Assembly: GCA_031376885.1 (NCBI GenBank)
Contig: JANMEL010000073.1
Location: forward strand, 1 to 39,004
From: Chamaesiphon sp031376885
Lineage (GTDB): Bacteria > Cyanobacteriota > Cyanobacteriia > Cyanobacteriales > Chamaesiphonaceae
Reading direction: 5' to 3'
Length of the DNA: 39,004 nucleotides
A program made the position numbers and the translations under genes. Shown here in pieces: positions 1 through 7,083 of the stretch. The stretch's first letter is position 1; every line of letters begins with the position of its first letter. A model generated the notes under the pieces. The model searched no databases. It worked only from the letters and a program-made list of their open reading frames with translations, and was not told where the DNA came from.

Positions 1-125
1 CATACTACAGCACAAATGGCAATCGTGATAATATCGATTAGTTTATGTTTTTTTCCACGTTCAATTCTAATATCTTTTATGTCGTTAAAGTGTTCTGCGA
101 TACTATACTTCGGCTTCAGCTTCAT
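1..125 (-). CDS. ISAs1-family transposase, N-terminal part, cut by window edge
   Basis: Only the first 41 residues are inside the window; the gene runs leftward off position 1. The start ATG is at 125-123. The N-terminus begins MKLKPKYSIAEHF and continues with a RIERGKKHKLIDIITIAICAVV-like stretch, which resembles the DDE_Tnp_1-associated N-terminal domain of ISAs1-type transposases (typical form LIDILTIAICAVICG). The catalytic DDE residues would lie outside the window. An insertion sequence here sits next to the truncated helicase gene on its right, so it may have taken part in that truncation. I could not identify the IS terminal inverted repeat in the AT-rich 126-272 stretch. Confidence 0.7.
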   Translation of the reverse strand, partial: MKLKPKYSIAEHFNDIKDIRIERGKKHKLIDIITIAICAVV

Positions 126-272
126 TTGAGATGATATTAGTCCTCAATAAATATAACACAATTAATTAACCACATCTATCTCTAGCTAATGGTTTGATGC
201 TTTATTATTTTAATTTTAAGCCTAATTTATGAGTGATTTTAGTAATTCATAATTTTAATGCGTTCACCCTGA

Positions 273-2280
273 TTCTCATCCTCGATCGGTAACGATAAAC
301 GGGATAAAGAATGTTGTATGAAGCATATCCGTTCTGCGTTGTTGAGACTTATAGACTACGTTAATCGATTGCATTGAACGCGATTTGGCGGCTGGACATG
401 CCTGTGTGGTGCAATTGGTATCAACTGGTGCAGCATCGATGGAGCGGCGGTTGGCGGAGATTCCCGCTAGTGAGTGGGGCGATATGCGGGCGATCGATTT
501 TACCCCCAAGGAAAGCATTGTCGAGTATTTGCTCACTGCTTTTCCGATCCACCTTTACCAGGTATCCCAAGATGAAAATGGCACCATTAAAAGTGAGTTA
601 ATGACTGACGCAAATGGCGATCCGATTATTTCCCAAGAAGCACTAGCCATGCGCGATGGGTTAATCGAACGAATGTCCATGCTACCACCAGTTAATAGCT
701 TGCTCGATAGCTTAAATTGGCATTTTGGCGATTTGGTTGCAGAAGTCACTGGACGTAGCAAACGGGTAATACTCAAGGATGGACGTTATCAACTATCCCA
801 ACGTTCAACATCGAGTAATATCGCCGAAACAAATGGCTTCCAAGATGATGAGAAGCGAATCCTCGTCTTTTCTCAAAGTGGAGCCACAGGATCGAGTTAC
901 CACGCGGATTTAAGTCGCAAGAACCAACGCCTACGCCGTCACTACCTGCTCGAAAGCGGGTTTTCAGCAATTGGTGCAGTCCAAGGCTTAGGGCGGACTT
1001 TGAGAGCGAATCAACGTCAACAACCAGAATTCGTATTACTTTCTACTAATATTTGTGGTGAGTTAAGGTTTACTTCAACGATTAGCAGTCGTCTATCAAA
1101 TTTGGGCGCAATTACTCGCGGACAGCGGGGTACGGGGAATAGTGGTTTGTTTAATGAAGATACCAATAATTTCAGTAGCCAATATGCCAAATCTGCATTG
1201 GGTGAATTCTTTGCCGATTTGCGTCGTGACAGTATTGGGGGGATTTCTTTGAGTGAGTTCTGCAATTATACCGGATTGCACCTAGTTAATGATAGTGGAC
1301 AACTGCTCGATACTCTGCCTCAGATGAACACTTTCCTCAACCGCCTGTTGGCATTACCAATTGGGCTGCAAAACATCCTCTTTGCTGAATTTGAACAGCG
1401 GATCTTAACGCGAATTGAACAAGCTAAAGCGGCTGGTAGTTATGAGCGGGGTGTTGAGAATCTATTTAGCGATGGTGGCTTTGAAGTTACCGACACTCAA
1501 ATTCTCAATACTCACTCATCCGGTGCTGAGACTATTTGCTATTCCATCGACAAGCTTAATAAACCGCACTTGGTTTCGATTGAGAGTGCCCAGCGTATCG
1601 CTAGCACTCAAAGGTTTAACTTCTACCGCCATACTAAAACTGGCAATTTAGCGATGGCAGGTTTAATCGATAAACGCATCAAACGTGATGGTTCGGCTGT
1701 GGATGTGATGGCAATTTATCAACCTGTATCTAATAAATTATGGCTAAAACTCGACCTTCCAGATTTTGAGAAAGTTTGGATAGCTGAAACACCCACCAAC
1801 CAATACTGGACACAATGGCAACAACTAATCGACTTAGCTCCTCAGTTCGAGCGCGAACGTATTTATCTGATTTGCGGATTATTATTACCTGTTTGGAAGC
1901 AGTTACCCGACGATAATCCCAAAGTCTTCCGCCTCCAGACAAATGATGGTCGAATTCTGCTTGGTCGATCGATCGACCAACATCAAATTGAAAAGGTATT
2001 CAGTAATTTTGGAATGAAGGATTTAATCAAACTCAATGCTGAGGACATTTTCATGTTGGTGTGGGAACATCGTCAGGTGAAATATGTTAGCAAGTGGGAG
2101 TTGCAACGAAATTACTATAAAGGAGTCGAGCGATTCGAAGTATTGGCGGTTTATGGTAGCGACAATATTAACTGCTTTAAGGGTTTGGGCTGTTTTACTG
2201 AGATTATTCAGCATCGGACTAAGGTGTTTATTCCGGTGGATAAGGCGGTTGAAATTATCGATCGACTGTTGAATAGTTAA
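273..2280 (+). pseudogene. Strawberry-notch-like helicase, C-terminal half only, with 5' frameshift
   Basis: The long open frame 385-2280 (631 residues from a TTG) matches the C-terminal half of strawberry-notch-type SF2 helicase proteins common on phages and plasmids. Visible hallmarks are VVQLVSTG near the start, RRLAEIP, the FSQSGATGSSYHADLSRKNQ block, the motif VI-like GAVQGLGRTLRANQ, then LGAITRGQRGTG and SSQYAKSALGEFF, corresponding to Helicase_C_4. The N-terminal ATPase lobe with Walker A and B is absent. The family similarity seems to continue upstream in two other steps: CIERDLAAGH precedes residue 1 in the same frame back to a stop at 352-354, and MKHIRSALLRLIDYVN lies in another frame from 318. 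This suggests a frameshift around 360-372 and a remnant starting near 273. Functional helicase activity is unlikely. The ISAs1 fragment lies just upstream. Confidence 0.75.
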
Positions 2281-2374
2281 CGAGCGAGCGAATCTTGCTT
2301 TAACTATAAGTTGATGACGTAAGTAAGCTAAGGCTAACTCCTAGTTAGTCTCAAGTGTGCTTCGCCCACGGAGA

Positions 2375-2524
2375 ATGAACCTTAATTTGATTCCCATCAT
2401 GCTCAATAAACTAACTGCTGCTCATAAACACTTTATCTGTTTGCTTCATGGAAAATTTGAGAATCGACATTTTTCTATTGGTGAAGCATTAATAGAAGTT
2501 TATTACGAATTCTTCGGTTGGTAA
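2375..2524 (+). CDS. Small hypothetical protein (49 aa)
   Basis: An open frame from ATG 2375 to TAA 2522-2524 encodes 49 residues starting MNLNLIPIMLNKLTAAHK and ending EVYYEFFGW. An alternative in-frame ATG lies at 2399. The composition (aromatic and charged residues mixed, no long low-complexity run) looks protein-like, but I do not recognise a family. It sits alone between the helicase remnant and the first hairpin-leader cassette. No strong ribosome binding site is visible other than GGAG about 4 bases before the first ATG. It could be a real small protein or a fragment. Confidence 0.35.
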   Translation: MNLNLIPIMLNKLTAAHKHFICLLHGKFENRHFSIGEALIEVYYEFFGW

Positions 2525-2551
2525 TAATAGGGAAAGATAATCTCTCTTCAG

Positions 2552-2601
2552 AATCAGTTAAAATAGAGGAGGCTGCATAGTTCTTATCTACGCAGCTCCT
2601 T
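2552..2601 (+). promoter_or_regulatory. Promoter -10 and 5' hairpin leader of cassette 1
   Basis: A -10-like TAAAAT (2559-2564) is followed directly by an imperfect stem-loop (about 2568-2600; arms GGAGGCTGCATAG and CTACGCAGCTCC, loop TTCTTAT), then an A-rich stretch and CTAGGATAACATA ending at the ATG at 2638. The same arrangement with a different stem sequence occurs at 3031-3114. The hairpin would sit at the very 5' end of the mRNA. Lacking a U-tract on this strand, it is more likely an mRNA leader structure than a terminator. Confidence 0.5.
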
Positions 2602-2637
2602 AAAAAAATCCAAAGCAATACTATCTAGGATAACATA

Positions 2638-2943
2638 ATGTCAGAAGAAAGGTTTGACCGGATTGAATCTCAGCTTACCCAAGTCATTCAAGGGATGGCT
2701 ATCATGCAACAGAATGTTGAAGATAAGCATAATCTATTGGTGCAAATTATGACCAGTGGCTTTACTTCTTTGAATCAGCGAGTTGATACAATAGAAAGTT
2801 CATTAAATCACTTGTCTCAACAAGTTAATGATATCAATATCGATCTGACTACCAATAAACAAAAAACAGAAGATAATGCCCGTAAAACACGCCGAATAAA
2901 TCAACGGTTGATGAGATTGGAAGATAGTAATGAGGAGGCTTAA
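2638..2943 (+). CDS. Short coiled-coil protein, copy 1 (101 aa)
   Basis: The protein starts MSEERFDRIESQLTQVIQGM and is predicted almost entirely helical, with heptad-like spacing of hydrophobic residues (IES, LTQ, VIQGMAIMQ, VDTIESSLNHLSQQVNDI). It is a paralogue of the next gene: the first 24 residues are nearly identical, and both end in an IxRLED-type segment (LMRLED here, IERLED there). No catalytic motif, signal peptide or membrane segment is seen. It resembles the small phage- or plasmid-borne coiled-coil proteins often annotated as hypothetical. It has its own leader hairpin upstream and an intrinsic terminator downstream, so it is probably monocistronic. The role is unknown; oligomeric assembly through the coiled coil is an inference. 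Confidence 0.75.
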   Translation: MSEERFDRIESQLTQVIQGMAIMQQNVEDKHNLLVQIMTSGFTSLNQRVDTIESSLNHLSQQVNDINIDLTTNKQKTEDNARKTRRINQRLMRLEDSNEEA

Positions 2944-2983
2944 TCAGATTCAACTAGCCTAATATCTCTAGTTTTCAGTAATT

Positions 2984-3010
2984 AAGCACCAATTCTTCTT
3001 GGTGCTTTTA
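2984..3010 (+). terminator. Rho-independent terminator of cassette 1
   Basis: The perfect 9-bp stem AAGCACCAA / TTGGTGCTT with a six-base loop is followed by TTTT. It lies 41 bases after the stop of the first coiled-coil gene. The stem sequence is shared with the terminator of the second cassette (3534-3562). Confidence 0.75.
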
Positions 3011-3030
3011 CGAATTATTTATTTAGAAAA

Positions 3031-3078
3031 TCAGCTAAAATGGAAGAGTCCACTCGATGGCAATCGAGTGGACTCTTC
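3031..3078 (+). promoter_or_regulatory. Promoter -10 and perfect 5' hairpin leader of cassette 2
   Basis: TCAGC then TAAAAT (3036-3041) precedes a perfect 16-bp stem (3043-3058 with 3063-3078, loop GGCA). This is followed by AAAAA and a spacer ending CTAGGATAACATA at the ATG 3115. The flanks match the first cassette closely, while the stem bases differ and pairing is kept. That argues that the structure rather than the sequence is maintained. No -35 box is obvious. Confidence 0.55.
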
Positions 3079-3114
3079 AAAAACTCAAATCCCAATATTC
3101 ACTAGGATAACATA

Positions 3115-3507
3115 ATGTCAGAACAACGTTTCGACCGCATTGAAAATCAACTCACTCAAGTCATTCAGGGTATGGCTGTGATGCAACAGAACATGACTCT
3201 CATACAACAGAATATGGCTGTCATGCAACAAAACATGGCTACCAAGCAAGATCTAGCCCTAGTCCAACAAACCGTTAGTGATATTCGCACGGATATCTCT
3301 ATTCTTGGTGAACGAATAGGCAATCTTGAATTGACAACCAATATTGAGGTTCGCGAATCAATTCGCAATCAACGATTCATGATTAACAATACCAACTACG
3401 AACTTGCCAATCAAGAACGCGCGTCGGTTCGTTTACAAAGCCGTATTGAACGGTTAGAAGATATAAATCTTTCTAATCAAAGTGAAAATCCTTTAGGAGA
3501 AATCTAA
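3115..3507 (+). CDS. Short coiled-coil protein, copy 2 (130 aa)
   Basis: A paralogue of the preceding gene that starts MSEQRFDRIENQLTQVIQGM. Residues 20-40 contain three consecutive seven-residue units of the type MAVMQQN / MTLIQQN / MAVMQQN, encoded by a 21-bp tandem repeat, so the coiled coil has been lengthened by whole heptads. The rest is helical and charged, with an IERLEDINL segment near the end. There are no catalytic motifs, signal peptide or membrane segments. It has its own leader hairpin and a strong terminator, so it appears to be transcribed alone. The function is not recognisable; oligomerisation, perhaps with copy 1, is an inference. Confidence 0.75.
   Translation: MSEQRFDRIENQLTQVIQGMAVMQQNMTLIQQNMAVMQQNMATKQDLALVQQTVSDIRTDISILGERIGNLELTTNIEVRESIRNQRFMINNTNYELANQERASVRLQSRIERLEDINLSNQSENPLGEI
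3172..3234 (+). repeat. 21-bp tandem repeat, three units, in coiled-coil gene
   Basis: The units 3172-3192, 3193-3213 and 3214-3234 each begin ATG and end CAACA(G/A)AA(C/T). Each unit encodes exactly one heptad of the coiled coil, so unit gain or loss would change rod length without changing frame. Confidence 0.8.
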
Positions 3508-3533
3508 ACGATCGATACTAAATTTAGACCTTG

Positions 3534-3562
3534 AAGCACCAATTTTAATTGGTGCTTTTTTA
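3534..3562 (+). terminator. Rho-independent terminator of cassette 2
   Basis: The perfect 11-bp stem AAGCACCAATT / AATTGGTGCTT with a two-base loop is followed by TTTTTATT. It lies 26 bases after the stop of the second coiled-coil gene and shares its stem with the terminator at 2984. Its 3' arm lies only about 35 bases before the next gene's ATG. Confidence 0.8.
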
Positions 3563-3590
3563 TTGTAAAATTATCCACCCCTTTAAACTC

Positions 3591-3962
3591 ATGACACCCG
3601 AAGAGTTACAGTCTCAATTAGCAGGATTTTATGGTAGCGAAAATTTATATCACCGCTCCACACCCATAGTCATTTATTACACCGATGGTATTAAATGGCT
3701 CCAAGAAAATGTTGATTGCTATTGGTTGACGGATTTAATTGCTTCATACCAAACAACAAAATTTAAAGCCGCTAATGACCGTCAATTTTGGAAGTTAGTA
3801 GTTAAAGATAGCTCGGCCGTCATTACTTGTGACGATGGTGATGGAAATATTTCAATTACTCAATCGATCGATTATACCGACTTTCCACTTCCCCAGTTGA
3901 ATATTTGGGTGGAGATTCAAGAAAAAGGTCGAATCTTCATCTATTTACCTTCTGAAAACTAA
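3591..3962 (+). CDS. DUF6876-like protein (123 aa)
   Basis: I chose ATG 3591 because the upstream frame extension runs through the preceding terminator. The protein reads MTPEELQSQLAGFYGSENLY, then IVIYYTDGIKWLQENVDCYWLTDLIASYQ, then ITCDDGDGNISITQSIDYTDFPLPQLNIWVEI and finally IFIYLPSEN. This order (YGxENxYxH, YTDGxxxL, YWLxDxIASYQ, YTDFPL, LPSE) matches what I recall of the DUF6876 family, which is common on plasmids and phages and has no known function. The length is normal for the family. It is probably transcribed on its own or with the next gene. Confidence 0.65.
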   Translation: MTPEELQSQLAGFYGSENLYHRSTPIVIYYTDGIKWLQENVDCYWLTDLIASYQTTKFKAANDRQFWKLVVKDSSAVITCDDGDGNISITQSIDYTDFPLPQLNIWVEIQEKGRIFIYLPSEN

Positions 3963-3969
3963 AAAATAA

Positions 3970-3990
3970 TGTGGAGTTAATAGCTCCACA
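3970..3990 (+). terminator. Hairpin between DUF6876-like gene and next gene
   Basis: TGTGGAG / CTCCACA forms a 7-bp stem with loop TTAATAG, 8 bases after the stop codon. It is followed by CTTCTAAT rather than a U-run, so it may be a weak terminator or the 5' leader hairpin of the gene starting at 4016. Confidence 0.4.
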
Positions 3991-4015
3991 CTTCTAATAA
4001 AGTATATATACGCTC

Positions 4016-4468
4016 ATGATAACATCTCCAACTCCTTCTCATTGCTTTGAGTGCCCATTTGCACGTCATCTCGACCGCAATCGCTTTTCTTGTGGCAACT
4101 CACTAACCAAAGTCGTGAAGAGCAATTACAGCGCAATCCCTGAATGTAATGATGCGGTCATAAATAGACATTTCAAAGGATTAGATCTTGAATGGATAGC
4201 TAATCATATTCAATTAACTTTGAACTGGTTAAATATTGATGTTGATTGGGTAATCCCTGATGGAGAAAACTTTATTGAAGTCAATCTCGATAGCTTATCG
4301 ATCGGTTATATTAAACAAAGTAATCATCAATATTACTCAGACCGTTTAGTTGGACTTAAATCTCTCAATCCGTATGAGATTGCACTTCATATGGTGAATT
4401 CTCATTATTTGGATGGAGTCGTTGATGAGATACTTATCAATCGTGCTTTAGCAATAGATTACATGTAA
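4016..4468 (+). CDS. Hypothetical protein with N-terminal cysteine cluster (150 aa)
   Basis: The N-terminal third carries a C-x2-C-x12-C pattern (Cys10, Cys13, Cys26) and a later Cys near residue 43, consistent with a small metal-binding finger. The remainder, with segments WIANHIQLTLNWLNIDVDWV and IGYIKQSNHQYYSDRL, looks like a mixed alpha/beta domain. I do not recognise the family. It lies in the plasmid-like region between the DUF6876-like gene and a strong terminator at 4499. The start codon is preceded by an AT-rich stretch without a clear ribosome binding site. Confidence 0.6.
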   Translation: MITSPTPSHCFECPFARHLDRNRFSCGNSLTKVVKSNYSAIPECNDAVINRHFKGLDLEWIANHIQLTLNWLNIDVDWVIPDGENFIEVNLDSLSIGYIKQSNHQYYSDRLVGLKSLNPYEIALHMVNSHYLDGVVDEILINRALAIDYM

Positions 4469-4498
4469 ATATTTACAATTGACATTTAGTCTAATTTT

Positions 4499-4533
4499 GG
4501 GAATACTAATATAATTAGTATTCCCACTTTTTA
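4499..4533 (+). terminator. Strong intrinsic terminator
   Basis: The perfect 12-bp stem GGGAATACTAAT / ATTAGTATTCCC with loop ATA is followed by ACTTTTTAC. It is 30 bases after the stop of the 4016 gene. The complementary strand lacks a long U-run, so it most likely serves the plus-strand gene. Confidence 0.75.
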
Positions 4534-4582
4534 CTTATTTAAAATGAAATACAACTCCCCAAAGAAAACTAAAATAAGTAAT

Positions 4583-4879
4583 TTATCGCAATACTCTTAA
4601 TTTATTAAAAGTATATTTATTTACTTCGATTTGAATTTTTTCAGCCTCAGATTTAATCATCAAAAATGATGTGGAACCTTGTCCCTTTGCCATAATCATC
4701 ACAATTTCTCGATCTGGATCGTAAGAATTAACAAGCGATCGATGCGCTGATTCCATTTCGGGATTTTCTACTACTGCATAAAAACAAGGACTATTAAGAT
4801 TATCACGGTAAATCGCTCCTTTTCCATGAGCATTATACATTTGCCTACCCCATCCCCATAGACTAATTGTTGATTTCAT
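4583..4879 (-). CDS. Hypothetical protein (98 aa)
   Basis: The frame begins MKSTISLWGWGRQMYNAHGK at ATG 4879 and ends KYTFNKLRVLR. It is rich in Gly, Trp and charged residues, has a single Cys and no membrane segment, and contains a SYDPDREIVMIMAKGQG segment. I do not recognise a family. It is convergent with the 4016 gene, separated by the terminator at 4499, and divergent from the par region. Its upstream region is AT-rich. It is probably a real small gene, because the frame is clean and the composition is protein-like. Confidence 0.5.
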   Translation of the reverse strand: MKSTISLWGWGRQMYNAHGKGAIYRDNLNSPCFYAVVENPEMESAHRSLVNSYDPDREIVMIMAKGQGSTSFLMIKSEAEKIQIEVNKYTFNKLRVLR

Positions 4880-4982
4880 TTTTTTATTGTAGAGATATTA
4901 TTAGTATCGATTTTAATTTAACATATTTCTTTGTTATAGTCGTCCATTGTATAGTAATTTGACTTGGCAATAGGATCGTTTG

Positions 4983-5016
4983 ACACGTGTTTGATAATAA
5001 TATATATTATTATCAA
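4983..5016. promoter_or_regulatory. Adjacent palindromes upstream of the par locus
   Basis: ACACGTGT (4983-4990) is directly followed by a 26-bp perfect palindrome (4991-5016, TTGATAATAATAT plus its reverse complement). These sit 17 bases before the first open frame of the par region. The position suggests an operator for autoregulation or a partition-site component. The CACGTG core recalls, but does not equal, the chromosomal parS consensus. The A/T palindrome also contains several TATAAT-like hexamers. Confidence 0.45.
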
Positions 5017-5032
5017 GTTGAGATAGATAAAT

Positions 5033-5191
5033 ATGCCTCATGGAGGAAAGCGGGAAGGAGCGGGGAAAAAAAAGCTCGATCCCGCTGAACACAAAGTCAA
5101 GATGTTGTTAAATCTCGATCCAGCGATCGCTCGATGGATAAAAGCTAACTGGTACCTGTGGAGACTCAATACAAAGCCTATCAAGGAGTAG
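5033..5191 (+). pseudogene. Small basic protein N-terminus fused to parA remnant by a deletion
   Basis: ATG 5033 opens a 52-codon frame starting MPHGGKREGAGKKKLDPAEH. The GGKREGAGKK start resembles the GGxRxGAGRK opening of small plasmid DNA-binding or ribbon-helix-helix-like proteins. From about 5149 the DNA is clearly parA sequence in another frame, so residues after about 38 (YLWRLNTKPIKE) are likely out-of-frame read-through and the native C-terminus is lost. It is therefore best read as the 5' stump of the gene that once preceded parA. Confidence 0.5.
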
Positions 5192-5481
5192 ATTACTTGC
5201 TAGACACGATTCGCAAGGTTAAAATCCAAATAAATCCAGGTTTGAAAATAGCTGGATTTTTGCCGACGTTGCATTCTAAAACTAAGCAAAATACCGATAT
5301 ATTAGCTGCACTGCACGAAAACCTTAGTGAGATTGCCCCAGTATTTGCCCATATCCCTCGCGCAACTGCATTTGCTGACGCATCAATGGCACACAAGCCA
5401 TTAGCTGTTTTCGCACGTTCTCACCCCGCTGTAACTATCTTAGAATCGATCGCTAAATCTTTGGAGAAATTAGATGTCTAG
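5149..5481 (+). pseudogene. parA: parA partition ATPase, C-terminal half only
   Basis: Translation from 5149 (after an in-frame TAA at 5146-5148) reads LVPVETQYKAYQGVDYLL, then LKIAGFLPTLHSKTKQNTD, then FAHIPRATAFADASMAHKPL. These correspond to the C-terminal half of ParA/Soj ATPases: the strand-helix after the TEYKALEG motif, the GILPTMYD-like motif, and IPRxxxFADAS near the C-terminus. The Walker A, A' and B motifs are missing. A GTG at 5158 could still start a 107-residue polypeptide, but this would lack ATP binding. The 3' end overlaps parB by 8 bases, the usual par operon layout, so only the 5' half has been deleted. Confidence 0.8.
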
Positions 5482-6355
5482 ATCCCTCGTGACCAAGATG
5501 CGGGGAGTTGAAGCTTATCTGAGCGACACTTCTAAAATCGACCAGTTAGAGTCGATCGCATTGAATACTCCACCTCAATATATAGATCCGAAATTACTCG
5601 TAAGATCTCCATATCAGCCTCGAACTAGCTTTTTGCAGCATGAAATGGATGAGTTGGAAGCTTCGATCGCTGCGGCTGGAGGTGTAAAAGTGCCGCCGAT
5701 CGTTCGCCCAGGGATCAACGAAATCATCGCTGGTGAACGTCGGAGCATTATCGCAATTTCGCGAGGGGATTTACTTGTGCCTGTTTTCTGGCACACTTGC
5801 AGCGATGAGGAAGCCGCAGAGCTGGCAGGCTTCGAGAATGTGAAGCGTGCCGATCTGAATGCGATCGATGAAACTAATCTTGTCATCAATATGGTTAAGA
5901 TGCGGTTGAAGTTAATCGACAGACAAACGGCAATTGACTTAATCCAAAGTGTCAATTATCAAAAACGAACGAATCATTTTGACTCACGTAACAACGTTGT
6001 TACGTTAGAGCAGGTAGCCATAGTTGAAAAGACGATCGCTGATTTTACTAAAGGATCGTTGAGTCTGCTTTCTTTTTGCTCCCATAAACTCAAATTACTA
6101 AATCTACCAATTGAGGTTGTCGAAGCAATCAGAACGAATCAGATTGAATATACGAAGGCAGCCGAGATTGCTAAAATCGAGGATGAAGCCGCTAGGTGTG
6201 AATTACTCGATCGAGCTGTAGAATTCGGATTAAGTATCGCCCAGGTGAAGGAGGAAGTAGGGAAGACCAAACCTCCAAAAGCACCGAAAGCGGCTAAAAC
6301 ACCCAAACAGGTAGAGAGTGGGGTTGATGAACTGCTGGGCATTGAATCGGATTAA
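5474..6355 (+). CDS. parB: ParB-family partition protein (293 aa)
   Basis: The start ATG overlaps the end of the parA remnant. The protein has an N-terminal ParB/Srx-like nuclease-fold domain (about residues 33-130) with VRSPYQPR, an EIIAGERR box and ENVKRADLNAIDE. A helical DNA-binding region follows (about 140-250), with a STKGSLSLLSF-like helix-turn-helix and a C-terminal Lys/Pro/Ala-rich linker ending VDELLGIESD. Such proteins bind parS sites and load clamps that ParA moves. All visible motifs are present, so ParB looks intact although its ParA is not. The tail rich in KAPKAAKTPK is unusual for chromosomal ParB and fits a plasmid-type protein. Confidence 0.85.
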   Translation: MSRSLVTKMRGVEAYLSDTSKIDQLESIALNTPPQYIDPKLLVRSPYQPRTSFLQHEMDELEASIAAAGGVKVPPIVRPGINEIIAGERRSIIAISRGDLLVPVFWHTCSDEEAAELAGFENVKRADLNAIDETNLVINMVKMRLKLIDRQTAIDLIQSVNYQKRTNHFDSRNNVVTLEQVAIVEKTIADFTKGSLSLLSFCSHKLKLLNLPIEVVEAIRTNQIEYTKAAEIAKIEDEAARCELLDRAVEFGLSIAQVKEEVGKTKPPKAPKAAKTPKQVESGVDELLGIESD

Positions 6356-6364
6356 ACTTCTGAG

Positions 6365-6622
6365 ATGATAGCAGAAGAGGATTATTTGCCGATTGCAGAG
6401 CATTTAGGTAAACATATGCCAAATGTTCAAGTAGGACAGTCTCAGCTCCATTTAACTGTCGAAGCAAGTCAGATTTCTGAAACTAATCAAGCGGAAATCG
6501 ATGATTTGATTCAGGAAATGACAGAGACAATTCGATTTAAAATCTCTAATGATGCTTATAATTTGAAGACTAAACAGGAAATTAAAGAATTACTAGGTCG
6601 GATAATTAAAATAATGGCATGA
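6365..6622 (+). CDS. Hypothetical protein downstream of parB (85 aa)
   Basis: ATG 6365 lies 9 bases after the parB stop. The protein starts MIAEEDYLPIAEHLGKHMPN, is acidic in the middle and helical at the end (KQEIKELLGRIIKIMA). I do not recognise a family. Its spacing suggests an operon with parB. The last 67 bases overlap, on the other strand, the 3' end of the ParA-like remnant, so a deletion junction may lie near 6620. Confidence 0.55.
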   Translation: MIAEEDYLPIAEHLGKHMPNVQVGQSQLHLTVEASQISETNQAEIDDLIQEMTETIRFKISNDAYNLKTKQEIKELLGRIIKIMA

Positions 6623-7083
6623 TAAGGTATGAAACCTGTGCTAGCCAGGGCTTGGGTTGCTTCTTTCAAACATTTATTAAGTCGCCGTTTTGTGGAAAAA
6701 GAAGCCCAATCAGAACTCAACGCTTCACCCCAGGGAATATACTCGCTGAGGATCTTGTTTTTATCTTCTGGGGCAATTAAAATTTCGGGAAAATAAATCG
6801 ATTGAAATTCGTGTTTAGCTAGAAATGCTCGAATCTTACCATCTGCATCAAACCGTTGCCAGCGGATATTAGTTGAAGCTCCGAGATTTTTCACCAAGAC
6901 ATGTTGAATTTTTCCTTGAGAAGCTTCAACTGATTCCACGAACAGTTCCATAGATTCTGGCGTACCATTGGTAATGAAGAAGAATACAATATCGATCGTA
7001 TTATCGGGATCTGCCAGCAGAAATTGAATTGATGCGATCGGCAGTTTAAAAAGGCAAGGGTCGTCATGCTCATCGAGACTCAA
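6556..7083 (-). pseudogene. ParA/CobQ-like P-loop protein, C-terminal remnant
   Basis: The frame contains NTIDIVFFFITNGTPESMEL, then QHVLVKNLGAS, then FPEILIAPEDKNKILSEYIPW and STKRRLNKCLKEATQALASTGF. This resembles the C-terminal half of ParA-like or mobilisation-associated nucleotide-binding proteins (xxDIVYWFxxDxxxDS, then xVVKNxG). No Walker A motif is present and no good start codon is seen, only a TTG at 7083, exactly where integrase sequence begins on the other strand. The last residues (YHAIILIIRPSNS on) are antisense to the 6365 gene and probably not native. I read it as a fragment between two deletion junctions. Confidence 0.5.

Noticed and set aside
2334..2348. Small inverted repeat CTAACT/AGTTAG after the helicase remnant
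   Set aside because: Six base pairs and no U-run; too weak to call as a terminator.
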